Source of the DNA: JANXQE01 sp035651635
GTDB taxonomy: Bacteria; Verrucomicrobiota; Verrucomicrobiia; Limisphaerales; UBA8199
Assembly (NCBI GenBank): GCA_035651635.1
Contig: DASRFK010000085.1
Span: 1 to 64,000, forward strand
Reading direction: 5' to 3'
DNA length: 64,000 bases
Part shown: one piece after another, positions 60,781 through 64,000 of the stretch
Layout of the letters: every line of letters starts with the position of its first letter
Position numbering within the stretch: position 1 is the stretch's first letter
Made by a program: the position numbers and the translations under genes
The notes under the pieces: generated by a model
What the model was told of the DNA's origin: nothing
Seen by the model: the letters and a program-made list of their open reading frames with translations, nothing else
The model's database searches: none

Positions 60781-61773
60781 TCACGTGGCCTGTCGCGGGT
60801 TAAAGCGCGAGATCTTGCTCAACCTCTCCCACTCCTCTCGTTCTTCGTCGGTGATTTGCTTGGGTACTTGGATTTTGACGACCACATAAAGGTCTCCACG
60901 TTCGCGACTCGGGCCTCTGGGCAGACCTCGTCGACGGACGCGAAACTGTTGTCCGCTGCTCGTTCCCGGCGGGATTCGCAGATTAACCCGCCCGTCGAGT
61001 GCCGGCACGGTCACCGTTGTGCCGAGGACGGCTTCCCAGGGCGCCACCTCCAGGTCATAGTAAAGGTCCTCGCCGTGCACGCGAAAATCCGGATGCGCCG
61101 CGTAACGCACATGAAGAAAGAGGTCGCCGGCTCCTGCTCCACCCGCACCTTCACCACCTTTCCCGGGCACGCGGATGGTTTGGCCGTCGCGCACCCCGAC
61201 GGGGATGCGTACTTTGAAAGTGTAAGTCTCGGTTTTTCCGGTTTGGGGATTCGTGCGTTGAAGCGAAATGCTGCGCACCGAACCATGCATCACTTCATCC
61301 AGAGTGACCAGGATGTCCCCTTCGATATCCTGCCCGCGCGCCGCGCCGCGAGCCTGGGTAAATTCGTCCCGGTCGAAGCCGTTGCCGCCGAAATCGAAAC
61401 CGCCACGCCCGCGCCGTCCGAACAGTTGCTCGAAGAACTCGCTGAATCCTGTGCCGCCGAACCGAAATTCGTAGGCTTGCTCGCCGTTGCCGGCGTGTCG
61501 GGTTTGGCCCTGCCAGTCGGGCGGGGGTCTAAACCCCTCGCCTTGCTTCCAGTTCGCGCCGTATTGATCGTATTTCTTGCGCTTCTCCGGATCGCTTAAA
61601 ACTTCGTAAGCCTCGTTGATTTCCTTGAATTTCTCCTCGGCAGCTTTTTTGTCCTTGGCCACATCAGGATGGTACTGCCGGGCCAGCCTGCGGAAGGCCT
61701 TCTTAATGTCTTCATCGCTCGCGTTCCGCGGCAAGCCCAGGGTGGCGTAGTAATCTTTGAATTCAACCGGCAT
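60781..61773 (-). CDS. DnaJ-type co-chaperone without zinc finger (CbpA-like)
   Basis: 330 aa. The J domain (1-72) has the HPD triad in FRRLARQYHPDVAKDKKAAE. It is followed by a Gly/Phe-rich stretch (GFSEFFEQLFGRRGRGGFDF), then directly two C-terminal client-binding domains (DILVTLDEVMHGSVRSISLQ, VRIPVGVRDGQTIRVPGKGG, DLYYDLEVAPWEAVLGTTVT). The CxxCxGxG zinc repeats of true DnaJ are absent, so it belongs to the type-B/CbpA group. It overlaps the grpE stop by 11 bp. No dnaK is in this window, so its Hsp70 partner is encoded elsewhere. Confidence 0.95.
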   Translation of the reverse strand: MPVEFKDYYATLGLPRNASDEDIKKAFRRLARQYHPDVAKDKKAAEEKFKEINEAYEVLSDPEKRKKYDQYGANWKQGEGFRPPPDWQGQTRHAGNGEQAYEFRFGGTGFSEFFEQLFGRRGRGGFDFGGNGFDRDEFTQARGAARGQDIEGDILVTLDEVMHGSVRSISLQRTNPQTGKTETYTFKVRIPVGVRDGQTIRVPGKGGEGAGGAGAGDLFLHVRYAAHPDFRVHGEDLYYDLEVAPWEAVLGTTVTVPALDGRVNLRIPPGTSSGQQFRVRRRGLPRGPSRERGDLYVVVKIQVPKQITDEEREEWERLSKISRFNPRQAT

Positions 61774-62284
61774 GGCTCAGATCGTTGACAACGACTTTAG
61801 CCGGGCGAAAAACCTCCCGACCACGACGATAGCCGCGCTCGAAAACTTCCAGCACGCTATGGTCGGGTCGAGACGGATCGTGCGCGGCCCGCAACGCTTC
61901 GTGGCGATGCGGGTCAAAAGGCTGACCAAGGTCCTCCACAGGCTCGATGCCGTGACGGCGCAGCAGTTGCCGCAATTGCTGGAGGGTCATTTGAACGCCC
62001 TGACGAAGGTGCTCAGGCAGGCCGGCGGTGGCGAGGGCTCGCTCCAGGTTATCGATGACGGGCAGCAGGTCGCGAATGAATCCTTCCTTTTGGGCGGCCG
62101 CCCGTCGGTCAACCTCCTGGGCAGTGCGTTTACGGAAATTATCGAAATCTGCTGCCAGGCGCAGGTGACGGTCTTGGAGTTCAGCCAGTTCCTTTGCCTC
62201 CGCAGGCAGATCCTCCTGTGCTGTCGCGCGGCCGTTGGCAGAGCCGTCGCCATCGGCGGGTGTATCGTCTCGTGGTGCATTCAT
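61763..62284 (-). CDS. grpE: Nucleotide exchange factor GrpE
   Basis: 173 aa. A polar N-terminal region leads to a long coiled coil (DLPAEAKELAELQDRHLRLA, ADFDNFRKRTAQEVDRRAAA), then LLPVIDNLERALATAG and a beta domain (GQPFDPHRHEALRAAHDPSR, YRRGREVFRPAKVVV). The DNFRKR and LPVIDNLERAL motifs are diagnostic. It releases ADP from DnaK. It overlaps the HPF-sigma stop by 4 bp upstream (ATGA) and dnaJ by 11 bp downstream, so the three are translationally coupled. Confidence 0.95.
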   Translation of the reverse strand: MNAPRDDTPADGDGSANGRATAQEDLPAEAKELAELQDRHLRLAADFDNFRKRTAQEVDRRAAAQKEGFIRDLLPVIDNLERALATAGLPEHLRQGVQMTLQQLRQLLRRHGIEPVEDLGQPFDPHRHEALRAAHDPSRPDHSVLEVFERGYRRGREVFRPAKVVVNDLSHAG

Positions 62285-63339
62285 ACCCGGGCACCCATTG
62301 CGGTTGAATCTTCAAGCAAAGCGTGACGGACGCGCTGTCGCAGCGCGGAGATTGTTTCCTTGACCCGGGCGAGCGGTTGGCCGGTGGCGTGAGCGATTTC
62401 CTCCGGCTCAAGCCCCTCGACGTAGTATAGCTCAAAGACTTCGCGTTCCGCGCGTGGCCAGTGCTTGATATCCTGTTGGAGTTGTTCGAGCGCCTCCTTT
62501 TCCGCCAGGATTTCATCCGGCGGCAGGGCTTCGGAATTGGGCACAATGTCCTCAGTGCGGATGACTTGCGGCTCCATTTTCTTTTCCACAAACTCCTCAA
62601 GGGGTTGCAGGTTTTGTTCGCCGAGTTCCGGCAACTTCACAGGTTTTTCAGTGGGAACTTCGGTCACCTCCTTCTCCTTGACGAGCTCACGGCGGCGTTT
62701 GAGTTCTTCATGAATAAGGTGATAAAACCAAACCAGCCAGCCCATATCGTTCGGGCGTGTGGCATAGGTGGCGATCGCGCGCCGTGCCACCTCATCCACA
62801 ATGGCGCGCGCGTCCAGCGCACCTGCGGGAATATCGCCGGCCAGTTCGTCATGGCGGATGTGGCGGCGCGCGTGCCGTAACAACTCCCGGTAATGATACT
62901 GTAACAGCTCACGGATGACGTCCTCGCGGTTTTGGGGCCCGGTGCCCGCGGGCTGAGGCTGCTGCGCAAAACCTGCGCTTTTGAGCTGGCGCCGCAACTC
63001 TTCCCGGCGGGCCTTGCGCTTCCAAAGGCGCTCGCCCCGCGCCGTGGATTTAAACTTCTCAAGTTCCCGCAGCAGGCTCTTAACGGCTTCGTCGAAAGCC
63101 GTGATGAGCCCTTCTCCAGACTGAGCGGTGTGCAAAATGGCCGAAGGCACTCGCAAGGTCAGCTTGACATTGTGCGGGGGCGTTCCCGACCCGCGCTCGA
63201 GCACAATCTGGAGGTGAACGGCGTCGGGGGGAAAATGCTTGAGATGCCTCTCGAGTTTGGAAATTTTCTGGCGGAGCTTTTTCTCGAGCGATTCGTCTTT
63301 TTCAACGTTCTTGGTAACCAGATTCCAGCTAAAAGTCAT
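62281..63339 (-). CDS. Fusion of HPF/RaiA ribosome-hibernation domain and sigma-70 regions 2 and 4
   Basis: 352 aa from the ATG at 63339, with AGGAGA upstream. Residues 1-105 are an HPF/RaiA domain (WNLVTKNVEKDESLEKKLRQ, AVHLQIVLERGSGTPPHNVK, LTLRVPSAILHTAQSGEGLI). A basic linker and PAGTGPQNRED follow. Residues 140-220 have the pattern of sigma region 2 (IRELLQYHYRELLRHARRHI, GWLVWFYHLIHEELKRRREL). Residues 285-340 are a clear sigma region 4 (IKHWPRAEREVFELYYVEGL, EPEEIAHATGQPLARVKETI, SALRQRVRHALL). One chain could therefore contact ribosome and RNA polymerase. It heads the grpE-dnaJ-trx-merR-hsp20-lon unit. Confidence 0.85.
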   Translation of the reverse strand: MTFSWNLVTKNVEKDESLEKKLRQKISKLERHLKHFPPDAVHLQIVLERGSGTPPHNVKLTLRVPSAILHTAQSGEGLITAFDEAVKSLLRELEKFKSTARGERLWKRKARREELRRQLKSAGFAQQPQPAGTGPQNREDVIRELLQYHYRELLRHARRHIRHDELAGDIPAGALDARAIVDEVARRAIATYATRPNDMGWLVWFYHLIHEELKRRRELVKEKEVTEVPTEKPVKLPELGEQNLQPLEEFVEKKMEPQVIRTEDIVPNSEALPPDEILAEKEALEQLQQDIKHWPRAEREVFELYYVEGLEPEEIAHATGQPLARVKETISALRQRVRHALLEDSTAMGARV

Positions 63340-63407
63340 GAGCGTCTCCTGTTTAAGATAGTTATGTGTTCGCAAAACCAATGGCTGTCACGGTGATGAA
63401 GCGAAGC

Positions 63408-64000
63408 TCATTCGATGGTCCTCCACTGATGTCCGTTGCGCGCGAGCAACTCGTCCGCCTGCCTGGGTCCCCAGGACCCGGGCGAATAATTGGGAAAATC
63501 GCGCGGGGGCAGAGCCTGCCACACATCCAGTACCGGGGTGACGACGGCCCATCCGGCCTCCACCATGTCCGCGCGCTGGAACAGCGTCGCATCGCCGATC
63601 ATACAATCGTAGATGAGCCGCTCATAGCCGGTGCTGGGGATGGTCCCGAAATAATCGGCGTACTGGAAATCCATCTCGACCGCGCCCAGCCGCATGATCG
63701 GCCCCGGAACTTTTGCCCCAAAGCAAAGCGACATCCCTTCGTCCGGATGAATGTGAACGATGAGTTGGTTGCTTTGCAGGCAGGCGACGGGCGTCCCTCG
63801 AAACAATTGAAACGGAGCCCGTTTGAAGTGGATGGCGATCTCCGTAACGCGCTTGGCGAGGCGCTTGCCGGTGCGCAAATAAAATGGCACGTCCGCCCAA
63901 CGCCAGTTGTCAATCACCAGCTTGAGGGCGACAAAGGTTTCGGTGTTTGAATCGGACCCGACGTTGGGTTCGTCGCGATAACCGGGCACGGGCTTCCCGT
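63408..64000 (-). CDS. zwf: Glucose-6-phosphate 1-dehydrogenase, C-terminal part (runs off the window)
   Basis: About 197 residues of the C-terminal domain; the N-terminal coenzyme domain lies beyond base 64000. The visible start GKPVPGYRDEPNVGSDSNTE, then TFVALKLVIDNWRWADVPFY, LRTGKRLAKRVTEIAIHFKR, DEGMSLCFGAKVPGP and YERLIYDCMIGDATLFQRAD are classic G6PDH blocks, and the end WGPRQADELLARNGHQWR is typical. It makes 6-phosphogluconolactone and NADPH in the pentose-phosphate pathway. It ends 68 bp before the HPF-sigma start on the same strand, so it may head the stress operon. Its usual partner gnd exists only as a relic at 42746. Confidence 0.95.
   Translation of the reverse strand, partial: GKPVPGYRDEPNVGSDSNTETFVALKLVIDNWRWADVPFYLRTGKRLAKRVTEIAIHFKRAPFQLFRGTPVACLQSNQLIVHIHPDEGMSLCFGAKVPGPIMRLGAVEMDFQYADYFGTIPSTGYERLIYDCMIGDATLFQRADMVEAGWAVVTPVLDVWQALPPRDFPNYSPGSWGPRQADELLARNGHQWRTIE

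Noticed and set aside
59452..63407. HspR (HAIR) or CIRCE operators in the heat-shock operon
   Set aside because: I looked for CTTGAGT-N7-ACTCAAG and TTAGCACTC-N9-GAGTGCTAA around the gene starts and found neither.

Overview
The window looks like chromosomal DNA of a Verrucomicrobiota bacterium, probably Pedosphaera/Limisphaerales-like. The evidence is an ECF-like sigma factor of the type abundant there, an Ala/Lys-rich protein ending in repeated KMSAxxxAxIxAAxKARW units, a large secreted protein with Ig-like repeats and a terminal RFYRVKVGP-type module, and dense PAS-kinase content. This placement is inferred from protein style; no rRNA is present.

Layout. (1) 0-10 kb: mixed genes. They are an HTH protein, a frameshifted BNR-repeat secreted protein, a histone-like protein, an LMW tyrosine phosphatase-like protein, a family-43-like glycosidase, an orphan ECF-like sigma factor, small membrane proteins and an 892-aa surface protein. 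(2) 10-22 kb: one contiguous minus-strand urea module, porin-urtABCDE-ureD-ureAB-ureC-ureF-ureG. It covers outer-membrane entry, ABC import and urease with its maturation factors. ureE is missing, UreG carries a His-rich N-terminus, and a good sigma-54 (-24/-12) promoter lies upstream of the porin, so nitrogen control is likely. (3) 23.5 kb: initiator tRNA-fMet. (4) 24-38 kb: a signalling block of four kinases on the plus strand, a NarL-type regulator, an XRE-receiver fusion and single-domain receivers, followed by a minus-strand KaiB-like/PAS-kinase/FixJ-like regulator trio. (5) 38-64 kb: a stress and dormancy island. It holds three Hsp20 proteins, an S2P protease with CBS domains, a rhomboid, a PRC-barrel protein, a DUF4404-like protein, PPK2, two aldo/keto reductases, a quinone-oxidoreductase-like ADH, HPF, a tandem USP, Lon, a CbpM/HspR-like regulator, thioredoxin, DnaJ, GrpE, an HPF-sigma fusion and the 3' part of zwf.

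The strongest unexplained signal is a 16-bp palindrome, consensus CTGGACCAAGGTCCAG. It occurs upstream of at least seven transcription units in 23.7-52.4 kb. In each case it is followed after 22-24 bp by a -10-like hexamer, usually with GAATTC at the -35 position, so the palindrome centre falls near -43. This geometry fits a class-II activator site. The box resembles the published DosR/DevR box (GGGACTWWAGTCCC), and the genes behind it (Hsp20, S2P-CBS, HPF, sensor kinase, receiver) resemble the mycobacterial dormancy regulon. I infer a DosR-like stress regulon, possibly driven by the MEDS-kinase/NarL-regulator pair at 25.4-27.4 kb, with site 1 upstream of that kinase cluster suggesting autoregulation.

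The second highlight is a protein joining a ribosome-hibernation (HPF/RaiA) domain to sigma regions 2 and 4, at the head of a grpE-dnaJ-trx-merR-hsp20-lon operon. Other features are gene relics (internally deleted 6-phosphogluconate dehydrogenase, a tal-pgi tail, a duplicated kinase 3' end) and a MITE-like repeat family with TAAGAGCGTGTTTTA ends.
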